From Pedomonas mirosovicensis (GTDB lineage: Bacteria; Pseudomonadota; Alphaproteobacteria; Sphingomonadales; Sphingomonadaceae), in contig NZ_JAKFIA010000001.1 of the NCBI RefSeq assembly GCF_022569295.1, positions 139,001 through 203,000 of the forward strand: a stretch of DNA of 64,000 nucleotides, written 5' to 3'. Numbering within the stretch: position 1 is the first letter of the stretch; each line of letters begins with the position of its first letter. The notes beneath the pieces were generated by a model that saw only the letters and a list, made by a program, of their open reading frames with translations, did not search any database and was not told where the DNA came from. Shown here piece after piece: positions 37,671-47,054 of the stretch. The position numbers and the translations under genes were made by a program.

Positions 37671-38152
37671 AGAGGGGATGCCGGCGAAGGGTTTGAACGA
37701 TTTAAAATCAGATCGCCCGGCACTATGGCCGCTTGCCGCGGACAAATCCACATTCGCCAATCCGCACTGGCAACCCCGCCATGGGCTGGGCCTTGCATGC
37801 CTGGCGCTGCGTGGCGGAAATTAAAGAGGCAATCGTTCCTTAAAATCATTCAGCAATTCATCATCGCCGTAGAATGAAGCGCAGCGGGCTGCTGCCCATC
37901 GCGATCCTTTAAAATCCAAGAATAATCCAGCAGGGGCGTCCATCTGCGTCTGCACAGCCATAAAAACAGGACATGAAAAAAACAGAAGAAGCGCGAGGGG
38001 CAAAGCCGCTGGCCGAGCGCCCCTGCTGATATCAAGCGGAACGCAGCCAAAGAAAGCGGGGGCCCAAAAAGAGGGCGGCAGGGTGATGCCGCCCTCCAGT
38101 TTTCCCCGGTGAGGGGAGCGTTTTCCAATGCGAGGGTTACGCGGAAACCAGA
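37671..38152. other. 482-bp non-coding stretch
   Basis: No gene. It contains the PEP-CTERM terminator, an AT-rich piece with CGTTCCTTAAAATCATTCAG (37836-37855) that matches two pieces near 20774 and 20936, and degraded low-complexity sequence. Confidence 0.4.
38066..38096 (-). terminator. intrinsic terminator after the PEP-CTERM gene
   Basis: Perfect 10-bp stem GAGGGCGGCA (38071-38080) / TGCCGCCCTC (38087-38096). On the minus strand it is followed by TTTTT (38066-38070). Confidence 0.88.
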
Positions 38153-38911
38153 TTAATTCCGACGCCGGCGCGCCAGACCCAGACCGGCAATGCCCAGGCC
38201 CAGCAGGCCGAGAGAGGCAGGCTCGGGCACCGGCACGCCGCCTTCGCCGCGAACGATGACGAAGCTTTCGGGACCGCCGTCAACGTCCTCGATGGTGGCC
38301 TCCAGCGCCATGCGGAAATCGCCGAAGTCCTCAGCGCTGAAGATGACTTCGTTCACTTCTTCCTGCTGCGCGGCGTCGATGCCGAAAATGTAGTCGGCAA
38401 TGCCGTTGCCTGGGCTGGTGGTCGCAAACGTGGCATCGCCGTCGATGGCCAGAAGCAGAGTGCCCCCATCATAGAACTTCAGGGTCAGGTCAGTGATGGT
38501 CAAACCATCGCCGCCGGGCTCGGTGGCATCAAAGACGATCAGGATTTCGCTTGCATCCGTGATGCCGAGCGAGCCGATCGTGGGAGTTCCGTACTTCAGG
38601 TCATCAGTCAGCGGCGGCGGCTCGTTACCGCCCAAATTGACGACGCCGTTGCCCATGAACACGCCAGACTCGTTGGGCAAGCAGGCCCCGCTGCCGACCG
38701 CGAACGAGCCGCCGCCGGTAATGCCGACACAGCCGGACTCAGTGCCGTCCTGATCGGGTCCGGTTTCCTGAATCGTCAGGTCACGGTTCACGTTGCCGAA
38801 GCCGAAACCGTTCGTGTCATCAGAGTTCAAAACAACCAGACTGGCTGACGCACTGTGCGAAAGACCAAGCGCCGCAACGCCTGCAAGAAACATACTCATC
38901 ATTATTTTCAT
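38153..38911 (-). CDS. PEP-CTERM sorting domain-containing protein
   Basis: 252 residues from ATG 38911 (AGGAGATACCAA upstream). Signal peptide (MKIMMSMFLAGVAALGLSHS, cleavage after ASAS), then an acidic Gly-rich secreted body. The C-terminal sorting signal is VPEPASLGLLGLGIAGLGL followed by ARRRRN: a PEP motif, a hydrophobic helix and a basic tail. Such proteins are processed by an exosortase and are linked to exopolysaccharide or biofilm formation. No exosortase gene lies in the window. Confidence 0.93.
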   Translation of the reverse strand: MKIMMSMFLAGVAALGLSHSASASLVVLNSDDTNGFGFGNVNRDLTIQETGPDQDGTESGCVGITGGGSFAVGSGACLPNESGVFMGNGVVNLGGNEPPPLTDDLKYGTPTIGSLGITDASEILIVFDATEPGGDGLTITDLTLKFYDGGTLLLAIDGDATFATTSPGNGIADYIFGIDAAQQEEVNEVIFSAEDFGDFRMALEATIEDVDGGPESFVIVRGEGGVPVPEPASLGLLGLGIAGLGLARRRRN

Positions 38912-39355
38912 TTGGTATCTCCTGTCCCGATAGGCCTTGCGGGCAGCCGACATCTGACAACCGGCTCCCCAAGCCCAACAAGAAAGCCCCAACGGCGGAG
39001 CTTCCGCCGTCCAACAAAGCAACTTTCGGGCCAGTCGCTGAATTCCGCACTCTCCGTAACAATTAAATCCTGTTAATTTTACTTTAATCGTAAATATAAC
39101 CGACAGTTTTATTGCCGTATCAAATGCAGTTTATAGATTTTATATTTATTATTTGCTCGCACCGATGACTACTTAACTTATTATCTTTCTTAAAAATCCG
39201 CCATCCGCTCGCCGCAAACCACCCTGGCCTTTCGACCCCAGGGGTTTCCTGCACGGGCAAAGACACCTTTATTCGGTGATTGCGGGAACAATGGCTTGAC
39301 CATCTTCCCCGCGCTCAATATTTCCATGAAGATCGAAACCAAGGGCAGGAGCCGA
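38912..39355. other. non-coding stretch with a strongly AT-rich core (39060-39190)
   Basis: No gene. The core has long A/T runs (for example TTTATAGATTTTATATTTAT near 39129-39148) unlike the surrounding GC-rich DNA. It carries the PEP-CTERM promoter region on one side and the ArsR promoter (TTGACC at about 39295 and a TATTTC -10) on the other. Confidence 0.5.
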
Positions 39356-39703
39356 ATGCTCATGGAACAGGCCGATGCCATCAACGCCTTCGCCGCCCTG
39401 GCGCAGGACACGCGCCTGACCGTGTTTCGCCTGTTGGTGCAGGCCGGGCCCGACGGCCTGACCGCAGGCGCGATCGCCCGGCATCTCGGCGTTCCCGCCT
39501 CTACCATGTCGCACCACCTGGCTACCCTGGAGCGGGCGGGCCTTGCCGTCTCGCGCCGGGAGAGCCGCCAGATCTTCTATGCCGCCGATTATGAAGGCGC
39601 CCGCGGCCTCATTACCTTCCTGATGGAAGACTGCTGCCACGGCCACCCGGAGATTCGCGGCAGCGACAACGCCGCCACGACCTGCTGCCCCACCGAAAGC
39701 TAA
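39356..39703 (+). CDS. ArsR-family metalloregulator
   Basis: 115 residues from ATG 39356, chosen for the AGGAG four bases upstream; the ATG at 39326 lies in the probable -10 region. Winged helix-turn-helix with ADAINAFAALAQDTRLTVFRLLV and VPASTMSHHLATLERAGLAVS. A C-terminal DCCHGHPE and TTCCPTE supply two vicinal cysteine pairs that probably bind As(III), Sb(III) or another soft metal. No arsenic resistance genes are adjacent, so its target is unclear. Confidence 0.88.
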   Translation: MLMEQADAINAFAALAQDTRLTVFRLLVQAGPDGLTAGAIARHLGVPASTMSHHLATLERAGLAVSRRESRQIFYAADYEGARGLITFLMEDCCHGHPEIRGSDNAATTCCPTES

Positions 39704-39817
39704 GAAAAGCCGGGAAGCGCCGGGCAAGGTTTACGGCTGCCTGCAATCCGCCGGCCGGCGGGTGCCCCCGCCCTGCCCAAAGCGCGAAGAGGCGGCGCGG
39801 TTGGCCCGAATAGCTCC

Positions 39818-41404
39818 CTACACCGGCATCAGCTCGTTCACCCGAAGCAGCATGTCGGACATGGAATAGCGCGGAATGTCCGCCAGCCCGATGGGGCCAG
39901 GCTGGTCGAGAATGGAGACGTCTGAATTGCGGATGAGGGCGATGATGGTCTCCGCCACGATGCGCGAGCCAACGGGGCCGAGCGGCTCGCCGCCGTTCAG
40001 CTCCGCCTCGCGCAGGATGTAATACCATAGCGGCGGCGTCTCCAGCAGCCCCACCCGCTCCAGCGTTGCCCCATGCGGGCCGCCGCGCAGCTGGTCGAGC
40101 GTCAGCCGCTCGTGCGGCAGGCCGGTGACGATGATGCGCTCCGCCACCTGCAGGCCATGCGGCAGCGCCACCAGCCGCCCGCGCAGCAGGTTGCGGCTGG
40201 CCAGCGACAGCAGCGCCGGGTCCGCCTCTCCCGCGCCGGAGAACTCGGGCAGGCTTTTCAGCGCAAACGCCATGCTGGTATCGATCTTGCGGGCGCGGTT
40301 GACGACGAACAGGGGCTCCGGCGGGTGCCCCTCGATCTCGAACAGCATCCGCCAGTCCGCTACCCAGTTGGACGGCAGGGTATCACCGCCGAAGAAGGGC
40401 AGTTCGGTTTCGGGATCGGAGCCGGAGAATTGAGTGAACTCGAACAGAAGCTCCAGCGTCGCCTGGGTGATGGCCCCCTCCTGCGAGTGGAAGAAGCGGT
40501 TCCAGTCATAGACCGGCCGGACCATCGAGTGGCCGAAGCGATAGGCCGCCACCGAGAACTCAATGGGCATCATGTCATGCAGCATTGGCGGAAAGATCGT
40601 GTGGCCGTTCAGCAGCACCTGCTGGATGGCGTTGGCATCAACGATGCGCGGCAGGAAGTCCCGCAGCACGATGCGCTGATAGTGGCGGATCGTCGCCTCC
40701 CGCGCGCGGCGGAACAGGCGGGCGGGCGGCAAGGTGGGATAGGCCGCGCGCAGCTCCCGCACGAAGCTGCTGTGAAACTTGAGGAAGGTCAGGTGCAGCT
40801 GGGCGATGGCCAGGTTCTCGTCGTTGCGGGGGTCGCCGATGATCGCCTTGCGGTCCTCGCGCGGCAGGTCATTCGGCACTGCCGGGACCGGGTTTCCGTC
40901 TCCATCCACGCTCTCGCTGCACATCCCCACCCGCAGGGTAGCGCCATCCGCCTCATAAAGCTGGGGGCTGACCTCCGGCCCGCCGCCGTAGAGGCTGTCG
41001 AGATCGAGCGACGGCGTGCGATGGCTGGCCGTGGCGTCCGGATCCGCCGCGCCGCCGCGCGTCAGCCTGGTCTTGTCGAAGGTGATGTCGTGGTCGATGA
41101 ACTGGCCGAGATAGGTGTAGCCCGCCGGGATGGAACTGTTGGGATCAGTGGTGACATCCACCTCCGTCTCCATGGCGAGGCCCAGCTCAATGAGCGCCTC
41201 CGCATCAGGCTGGACCCCCTTGTCGAACAGGCGGCAGAACCGCTGCCGGGGCGCGAGCAGGCGCTTCTCCGGGCTCTGGAAGGGATCGGTGGCCCGCAGC
41301 GCCAGTTCCGGCCCTGCCCGTGCCGCGCGCAAGGCAGACGGGATCAGCGCCCCCTCCACCAGCCCCTCGCCTTCGATCAGATACCGCTCGACGCCGTGAA
41401 GCAT
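39818..41404 (-). CDS. animal-type (peroxinectin-like) heme peroxidase
   Basis: 528 residues. The distal heme site is GQFIDHDITFD (H105), and the proximal histidine is H292 in YRFGHSMVRPVYDW. The NWVADWRMLFEI and LPHGLQVAE regions agree with the bacterial branch of the animal heme peroxidase family (PF03098). No signal peptide is seen, so export, if any, would use another route. Bacterial members can oxidise halides or phenols; activity here is unknown. A single-gene unit between ArsR and CDF genes. Confidence 0.9.
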   Translation of the reverse strand: MLHGVERYLIEGEGLVEGALIPSALRAARAGPELALRATDPFQSPEKRLLAPRQRFCRLFDKGVQPDAEALIELGLAMETEVDVTTDPNSSIPAGYTYLGQFIDHDITFDKTRLTRGGAADPDATASHRTPSLDLDSLYGGGPEVSPQLYEADGATLRVGMCSESVDGDGNPVPAVPNDLPREDRKAIIGDPRNDENLAIAQLHLTFLKFHSSFVRELRAAYPTLPPARLFRRAREATIRHYQRIVLRDFLPRIVDANAIQQVLLNGHTIFPPMLHDMMPIEFSVAAYRFGHSMVRPVYDWNRFFHSQEGAITQATLELLFEFTQFSGSDPETELPFFGGDTLPSNWVADWRMLFEIEGHPPEPLFVVNRARKIDTSMAFALKSLPEFSGAGEADPALLSLASRNLLRGRLVALPHGLQVAERIIVTGLPHERLTLDQLRGGPHGATLERVGLLETPPLWYYILREAELNGGEPLGPVGSRIVAETIIALIRNSDVSILDQPGPIGLADIPRYSMSDMLLRVNELMPV

Positions 41405-41676
41405 AGCCGCCTCCCTCGATCAGGAAGGGAAAAGCTACCACGCCGCCCAAACCGCAAACAGGCGGATTCGGCCGGTATTCTACCATAAGTTACTCATTTT
41501 ATTTAATATTTCTAATAGTCGTTCTCTTGCTGCGGCTACGGCATTGCCGGAAGATGGCGGGCAGAGCGACACCGAAACCGACGACCGGATCGGATCGTCT
41601 CCGGCATCCCCCGCATCAACGTGATGCAAGCCTGGTTGCCAGCGGAACATCTGGTGGCGACACTCATTGTGAGGGC

Positions 41677-42627
41677 ATGACATCCGGCCCCGTCTCCTCC
41701 AAGGCGCCCATCTATGCGGCGCTCATCGGCAATCTTCTGGTCGCCATCACCAAGTTCATCGCCGCAGGGTGGACGGGCAGCTCCTCCATGCTGTCGGAGG
41801 GCATCCACTCCCTCGTCGACACCGGGAACGAGGTGCTGCTGCTCTATGGCATCCGCCGCGCCGGCAACCCGCCGGACCGGGAGCATCCCCTCGGCTACGG
41901 GCGGGAGCTGTATTTCTGGAGCTTCATCGTCGCCCTGCTGATCTTCGCGGTGGGCGCGGGCGTCTCCCTCTATGAAGGCGTGATGCACATACTGGCGCCG
42001 GAGCCGATCGCCGATCCCCACGTGAGCTATATCGTGCTGGGCCTGTCGTTCCTGTTCGAGGGCGTGTCGTGGTGGGTGTCCTTCCGCTCCTTCCGCCGGC
42101 TGAAGGGGGACATGGGCTATCTGGAAGCGGTGCGGAAGAGCAAGGACCCGCCCTCCTTCATGGTGCTGCTGGAGGACACCGCCGCCCTGCTCGGCCTCGT
42201 CATCGCCTTTGCCGGGGTGTTCCTCTCGGTGCAGCTGGGGGATACCCGCATCGATGGCCTCGCCTCCATCGGCATCGGCCTGCTGCTGGCGGTGGTGGCC
42301 GCAGTGCTGGCCCGCGAGAGCAAGAACCTGCTCATCGGCGAGCGGGCCGACGCGCGCCTCAGCCAGTCCATCCTCGCCATCGCGGACGCGGAGCCGGGCG
42401 TGACCCATGCCAATGGCGTCATCACCAGCCACCTCGCGCCCGACCAGGTGGTGGCCGCGCTGAGCGTGGACTTCGACGACCAGCTGCTGGCCGGGGACAT
42501 CGAGACCGCCGTGAGCAACATCGAAGACCGCGTGCGGCAGGCCCACCCGGAGATCTCCGCCCTGTTCGTCAAGCCGCAGAGCACGGAGCAATACCAGCAG
42601 GCAAAGATGAAGCGCTACAAGGCCTGA
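41677..42627 (+). CDS. cation diffusion facilitator family transporter
   Basis: 316 residues from ATG 41677. Six transmembrane helices. The metal-site motifs are SEGIHSLVDTGNE in TM2 and LLEDTAALLGL in TM5. The cytoplasmic C-terminal domain resembles other CDF proteins (DARLSQSILAIADAEPGV). This divergent CDF group exports Zn, Co, Mn or Fe against protons; the metal is not predictable here. The promoter is presumably in the 270-bp region shared with the divergent peroxidase gene. Confidence 0.92.
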   Translation: MTSGPVSSKAPIYAALIGNLLVAITKFIAAGWTGSSSMLSEGIHSLVDTGNEVLLLYGIRRAGNPPDREHPLGYGRELYFWSFIVALLIFAVGAGVSLYEGVMHILAPEPIADPHVSYIVLGLSFLFEGVSWWVSFRSFRRLKGDMGYLEAVRKSKDPPSFMVLLEDTAALLGLVIAFAGVFLSVQLGDTRIDGLASIGIGLLLAVVAAVLARESKNLLIGERADARLSQSILAIADAEPGVTHANGVITSHLAPDQVVAALSVDFDDQLLAGDIETAVSNIEDRVRQAHPEISALFVKPQSTEQYQQAKMKRYKA

Positions 42628-42637
42628 GCAGGCCGCA

Positions 42638-43594
42638 TCACGCCGCGGCCTTGCCCTCCGCCCTCGGCTTGCGCCCGTGGGAGGAGGCGCACCACAGCAC
42701 GCCCGCCACCAGCAGCACGCAGGAGATCACTTCCAGCGCGGTCGGCCAGCGGTTTTCCCACAGGAAGCCGTAGAGCAGGGCGAACAGCGTCTCGAAGATA
42801 ATCATCTGCCCGACCATGGTGAGCGGCAGCAGGCGGCTGGCGCGGTTCCACAGCCCGTTGCCAAGGATGGATGCGCCCAGCGCTACCGCGCAGCTGACGC
42901 CCCAGAAGCGCAGCCAGGCCTCCCCGCCATGGGCCTCGCCGCCGAGGGCGAAGGCGGGCACCGCGAGCACCACCGCCAGCGCGCCGGTGACGACGCCGGT
43001 GAGCAGCGACCAGTCATGCGCCGAAACATGGGACAGGCGGGCGAGCCAGCGGCTGTTGAACACCGCATAGGCCGACCAGGAAAACAGCGCCCCGAAGGCG
43101 CAGAAGATGCCGATGAGCTGTCGCCACGGGTCGCCGCCCGCGCTCTCCCGGCCCAGCGACTCCCAGCCGATGAGACCGACGCCAACGACCGCCAGCGCCA
43201 GCGACGGCAGCAGCGTTCGCAGCGGCACCGCATCGCTCTCCCGGCTGCCGACCACGGTGACGACCACCGGCACGCAGCCGACGATGAGCGTGGAGGCCGC
43301 AACGCCCGCCATCTGCACGGCAGCGGCGAGGAACAGGTAATAGATGATGTTGCCAAGCAGGCTCAGCCAGACGAGCGCAACCCATTCCGCCCGGCCGACC
43401 GCCCCCGATATCCGCCGCCAGCGCGGCAGCAGCAGCGCCAGCGCGATGACGCCATAGGCGAGATACCGCGCGGCCGAGAGCTGGAGCGGCGAGAAATCCC
43501 CCGCGATCTGGGGCGTCAGGAACACCAGCCCCCACAACGCGCCCGCCCCCATGCCGCTGAGGGTGCCCAAAAGCAGTTTGCTGTCCGCACGCAT
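42638..43594 (-). CDS. EamA/DMT-family transporter
   Basis: 318 residues with ten hydrophobic helices arranged as two EamA repeats, starting LGTLSGMGAGALWGLVFLTP. The second repeat begins about GIFCAFGALFSWSAYAVFNS. It belongs to the drug/metabolite superfamily. Typical substrates are amino acids, purines or drugs. The C-terminus is basic (SSHGRKPRAEGKA). Convergent with the CDF gene. Confidence 0.88.
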   Translation of the reverse strand: MRADSKLLLGTLSGMGAGALWGLVFLTPQIAGDFSPLQLSAARYLAYGVIALALLLPRWRRISGAVGRAEWVALVWLSLLGNIIYYLFLAAAVQMAGVAASTLIVGCVPVVVTVVGSRESDAVPLRTLLPSLALAVVGVGLIGWESLGRESAGGDPWRQLIGIFCAFGALFSWSAYAVFNSRWLARLSHVSAHDWSLLTGVVTGALAVVLAVPAFALGGEAHGGEAWLRFWGVSCAVALGASILGNGLWNRASRLLPLTMVGQMIIFETLFALLYGFLWENRWPTALEVISCVLLVAGVLWCASSHGRKPRAEGKAAA

Positions 43595-43733
43595 ACGCCA
43601 ACCTCCGCCGCCGCTATAGCGGAGCGGAAAGCCGCCGTCTTGCGGGAAAACGAAAGGGAGGTGCAGGAGGGGCTTGATCGTTGTGCGCCTCCGCGCACGC
43701 GGCCCCCTCCTGCCAAAAGCTTCCCTGCCTGAA

Positions 43734-45632
43734 TTACTTCAGAATCGCGTCGATCGTCGATGCGGTGTTGGGGTGATAGGTGTCGCGGGCGGTGGCGTAG
43801 GCGCGCTTGGCGATGGCCATGCCCCAGTCCCCCTGCTCCTTCAGTTCCCGGTAAAGCGGGCGCAGGAACAGCGTGCGGCCGACGCTGTTGAGGAACTCCT
43901 CCAGCGCGGGCACGGCGGGCTCCCAGCGGTTGGCGATGGCCAGTTCCAGCCAGGCCGAGCGCACATAGGCGTTGGGCGAGCGGGACAGGTTGAAGGCCTT
44001 GTCCAGATCCGCCAGCTTCTCCGCGGACAGCGCGCGCGGCAGGTTGCCCACGAAGCGCAGCCACTCCTGCGTCGACCAGCCCTTGGTCTGGAGGCTGGCG
44101 GCGGAGGCGTCGTCTTCCGCAAACGCCTTCACCTGCGCGTCCACGGCGGCCAGCGCCTCGGAGTGGAGGCGCACCGCGTTGTCCGGCAGGCCGGTGCCGT
44201 AGGCCCACTTGTCGAGCTGGAGCTTCTCCTCCAGCGCCTTGTCGCCCTTGACGACATGCTGGCGCAGGTCGGCCAGGAAGCCCGCCGTCGTCTGCGGCTG
44301 GAAGGCATGGCGGTTGAAGTAGGAGGTAAGGTAGGCGTCCCACCGCTCGCGGCCCAGGATGGTCTCCAGCGTCCGCAGGAACAGCGAGCCCTTGATGTAG
44401 TCGATCTGGCCCGACTCCTCGCCGTCATCCCCGCGCAGGCGGGTGGCGGGCGCATCCATGCCGCCGGCCAGCTCGATCTCGCGCATCAGGACATCCCAGT
44501 CCAGATCCGCTTCCAGCACGGCGCGCTCCCGGCCGTACATGCCCTCCATGATGCGGTTCTCGAAGTAGCTGGTGAAGCCTTCGTTCAGCCAGCCGTCCGG
44601 CCAGGTGGCGTTGGTGACGAGGTTGCCGGACCAGCTGTGCGCCAGCTCGTGCGCGACCAGGTTCACGTTGGAGCGGTCCCCGGTGAGGAAGGTGGGGGTG
44701 AGGAAGGTGAGCGTCGGGTTCTCCATGCCGCCGTAGGGGAAGGCGGGTGGCAGCACCAGCACGTCATACCGGCCCCAGCGGTAGGGGCCGTAGAGCTTCT
44801 CGGCCACTTCCACCATCTTCTCGGTATCGGCCAACTCGTAGGCGGCGCGGTCCAGCATGGAGGGCTCGGCGTAGACACCGGTGCGCGGGCCCAGCGGACG
44901 GAACGCAAGATCGCCCACCGCCAGCGCGATGAGGTACGGCGGCACCGGCTTGTCCATGGCGAAGCGGAAGGCGCGGCGGCCATCGCCCGCCGGTTCGCCC
45001 TCGGGCGTCAGCCGCTCGGCGCTCATCACCGCCATCAGATCCTCTGGCACCACGAGGCGGGCGGTCCAGGTCTGGCGGATGCCGGGGCTGTCCTGCGTCG
45101 GGATCCAGCTGCGGTTGTTGATGGCCTGCCCCTGGCTGAACAGGAACGGCTTCTTCTTGCCTGCCGTCAGCGCGGGCGGCAGCCACTGCAGGGCGCTCGC
45201 CCCCGGCCGGGCGGTGTAGTGCACGATGATGCGCTTCGCCCCGTTCAGCTGCACGGTGAGCGGCGCGCCCTTCTCCGGCTCCGCCGCGCCGATGGTCCAC
45301 GGCAGCGCCCGGCCCTTGTCATCCGTCACCCGGGTGACGGCGAGGTTCTCGGAATCCAGGATGATCTCCTTCGCGCCCGGCTGGGCCAGAACCGACAGCG
45401 CCGCCGTGCCGCTGAGGGTCTGCTGGTCGAAATCAACGGCAAGGTCCAGGTCCACATGGGTAACGCGGGCGATCTCCGGCCGGGCGTAGGTCATCGCGTC
45501 CTTCGCCTCGGGCGTGGTCAGGATCGGCGCGACGGCCGGGGCCGCAGCGCGCTGGGATTGGGGCGCGGCAAGGGCAGCGGGCGCGGCGCTGAGCAAAAGG
45601 CCCGCGCAGGCGGCAGCAACGAGTGAGCGCAT
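43734..45632 (-). CDS. M1 family aminopeptidase (LTA4 hydrolase/APN-like)
   Basis: 632 residues from ATG 45632 with a signal peptide (MRSLVAAACAGLLLSAAPAA, cleavage after ALA). The exopeptidase motif GGMEN is at 301-305, zinc site HELAH at 328-332 and the third ligand E351 in WLNEGFTSYFE. The C-terminal helical domain matches the leukotriene A4 hydrolase type. Probably periplasmic, releasing N-terminal amino acids from peptides. The S9 peptidase and TonB-dependent receptor close by suggest a peptide-use locus. Confidence 0.94.
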   Translation of the reverse strand: MRSLVAAACAGLLLSAAPAALAAPQSQRAAAPAVAPILTTPEAKDAMTYARPEIARVTHVDLDLAVDFDQQTLSGTAALSVLAQPGAKEIILDSENLAVTRVTDDKGRALPWTIGAAEPEKGAPLTVQLNGAKRIIVHYTARPGASALQWLPPALTAGKKKPFLFSQGQAINNRSWIPTQDSPGIRQTWTARLVVPEDLMAVMSAERLTPEGEPAGDGRRAFRFAMDKPVPPYLIALAVGDLAFRPLGPRTGVYAEPSMLDRAAYELADTEKMVEVAEKLYGPYRWGRYDVLVLPPAFPYGGMENPTLTFLTPTFLTGDRSNVNLVAHELAHSWSGNLVTNATWPDGWLNEGFTSYFENRIMEGMYGRERAVLEADLDWDVLMREIELAGGMDAPATRLRGDDGEESGQIDYIKGSLFLRTLETILGRERWDAYLTSYFNRHAFQPQTTAGFLADLRQHVVKGDKALEEKLQLDKWAYGTGLPDNAVRLHSEALAAVDAQVKAFAEDDASAASLQTKGWSTQEWLRFVGNLPRALSAEKLADLDKAFNLSRSPNAYVRSAWLELAIANRWEPAVPALEEFLNSVGRTLFLRPLYRELKEQGDWGMAIAKRAYATARDTYHPNTASTIDAILK

Positions 45633-45713
45633 GAAAAGACGCCTTTCAGACTGAAAAAGAATATTGCCGGCAACGTTAACGGCCGCGTCCCGCCAGGGCA
45701 ATGGGGGCGGGAT

Positions 45714-46505
45714 CTACAGCCCTTCGGTCGGGATGGCGAGCTGGTTGCCGCAGTGCTTGCAGTGGACGGCATCCGGATCGTGATGGCTGAGGCCGCACTG
45801 GTCGCAAGGGTAGTAGACCTTGGACGGGCGGACGATGGACTGCGCCAGCTTCACGAACAGCGAGATGCCGACGATCATGATGACGACCGAGATCAGCCGC
45901 CCGCTCTCGCCCACCAGGGTGACGTCGCCGAAGCCGGTGGTCGTCAGCGTCGTGACGGTGAAATAGAGCGCGTCGCTGAAGGTGTTGATGGCGGGGTTCT
46001 GGTCCGCCTGCGCCTCGTAGACCAGCGCCGAGGCGACGAACACGAAGATCAGCAGGTTGACCGCGCTGCGGAGCAGCTCGCCCTTTTCGATCAGCCACAG
46101 GTGCCGCTTGGGCAGGTCGCGCAGAAAAGGCACCGCCCGCACCAGCCGCACCACGCGCAGAACCCGCAGGAAAGCAAAGCTGCCGGTGAACCCCGGCCAG
46201 AGGAGGGAGCAGACGATCACCAAATCGAGAATGGTGCTCGGCTGCCGCCAGAACTTGGGCCGGTTGTAGGACACCAGCCCGCGCATCATCACCTCCGCCA
46301 GCAGCAACGCGCCCAGCACGGCATCGAAGATATCCACCCACAGGGTGTGAGGCGTGAAGGTGAGCACCAGAAAGGACAGGACGGTCAGGACATCGAAGAT
46401 GAGGAGGCCGAACTGGAACCCATCGTTGGCATAGAGGCGGCGCAGAAAGACAACGATCTTCGCCATATCCCGCTTCGCCATACTCCGGTCCGATCGTACG
46501 CTCAT
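45714..46505 (-). CDS. voltage-gated-type potassium channel with C-terminal zinc ribbon
   Basis: 263 residues from ATG 46505. Six transmembrane segments. The S4-like helix FLRVLRVVRLVRAVPFLRDL has arginines every third residue. The selectivity filter is TTLTTTGFGD, close to the TVGYGD/TTGFGD class, so potassium or a similar cation. The C-terminus carries a four-cysteine zinc ribbon (CDQCG then CKHCG), an unusual addition that may sense metal or redox state or hold the tetramer together. Confidence 0.88.
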   Translation of the reverse strand: MSVRSDRSMAKRDMAKIVVFLRRLYANDGFQFGLLIFDVLTVLSFLVLTFTPHTLWVDIFDAVLGALLLAEVMMRGLVSYNRPKFWRQPSTILDLVIVCSLLWPGFTGSFAFLRVLRVVRLVRAVPFLRDLPKRHLWLIEKGELLRSAVNLLIFVFVASALVYEAQADQNPAINTFSDALYFTVTTLTTTGFGDVTLVGESGRLISVVIMIVGISLFVKLAQSIVRPSKVYYPCDQCGLSHHDPDAVHCKHCGNQLAIPTEGL

Positions 46506-47054
46506 CACCAACTCCCCAACCCTATGGCGCCGCGCCTCCTCCCGCCGGCGAAGACCACCGCACGGGCGCGAACCCCTGGCGTCAGTGAGAAAACGCCAGG
46601 ACGGCCCCCGAGGCAATCACAAACCGCCCCGCGACACTCCAACAAGGACCCTGAATCTACGACTATAAGAACTGGCGGCATGGCTTGCCTGCCCCTGTTC
46701 CCGGATGGTAATTTCCACATTGCCCTGAGGGGTCGGCAACCCTTCCTCAAGGCACTCGACCAGCGCGTTGATCTGACGTGGAATGTCTATCCTTCTTATC
46801 TTTAATTCGCTCAAGAGATTGAGCACTTTCCAAAAATACGTTTCCGGAAAATACATCGGCGGGGGTTCTCCCCCGCCGATTTTTCCATGGCGGCCACCTG
46901 AGCCCCTCCTGGCGCTGGCTCACCATAACATATTAGGAATATATCGCTTTTCCGCCCGGAAAGGCATGCCATTCGCCTACCCGGCCAATTGCGCGGGCCC
47001 GCCGTTTGATGCAGCCTCACCTTCTTCGCGCACGGGCATCAGGGGGAGGACAGG
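46506..47054. other. 549-bp stretch without a secure gene
   Basis: A strong plus-strand terminator at 46855-46884 has no obvious gene in front of it. The 200 bp before it could hold a 41-codon plus-strand ORF (46680-46805) or a 79-codon minus-strand ORF (46617-46856), neither with a good ribosome site. The right part presumably contains the S9 peptidase promoter. Confidence 0.35.
46855..46884 (+). terminator. orphan intrinsic terminator
   Basis: Perfect 11-bp stem ATCGGCGGGGG (46855-46865) / CCCCCGCCGAT (46870-46880), loop TTCT, followed by TTTT. Confidence 0.8.

Noticed and set aside
46617-46856. A 79-codon minus-strand frame next to the orphan terminator, as a real gene.
   Set aside because: Its ATG abuts a strong hairpin with no ribosome site and no family is recognised, so it was not listed as a coding feature.
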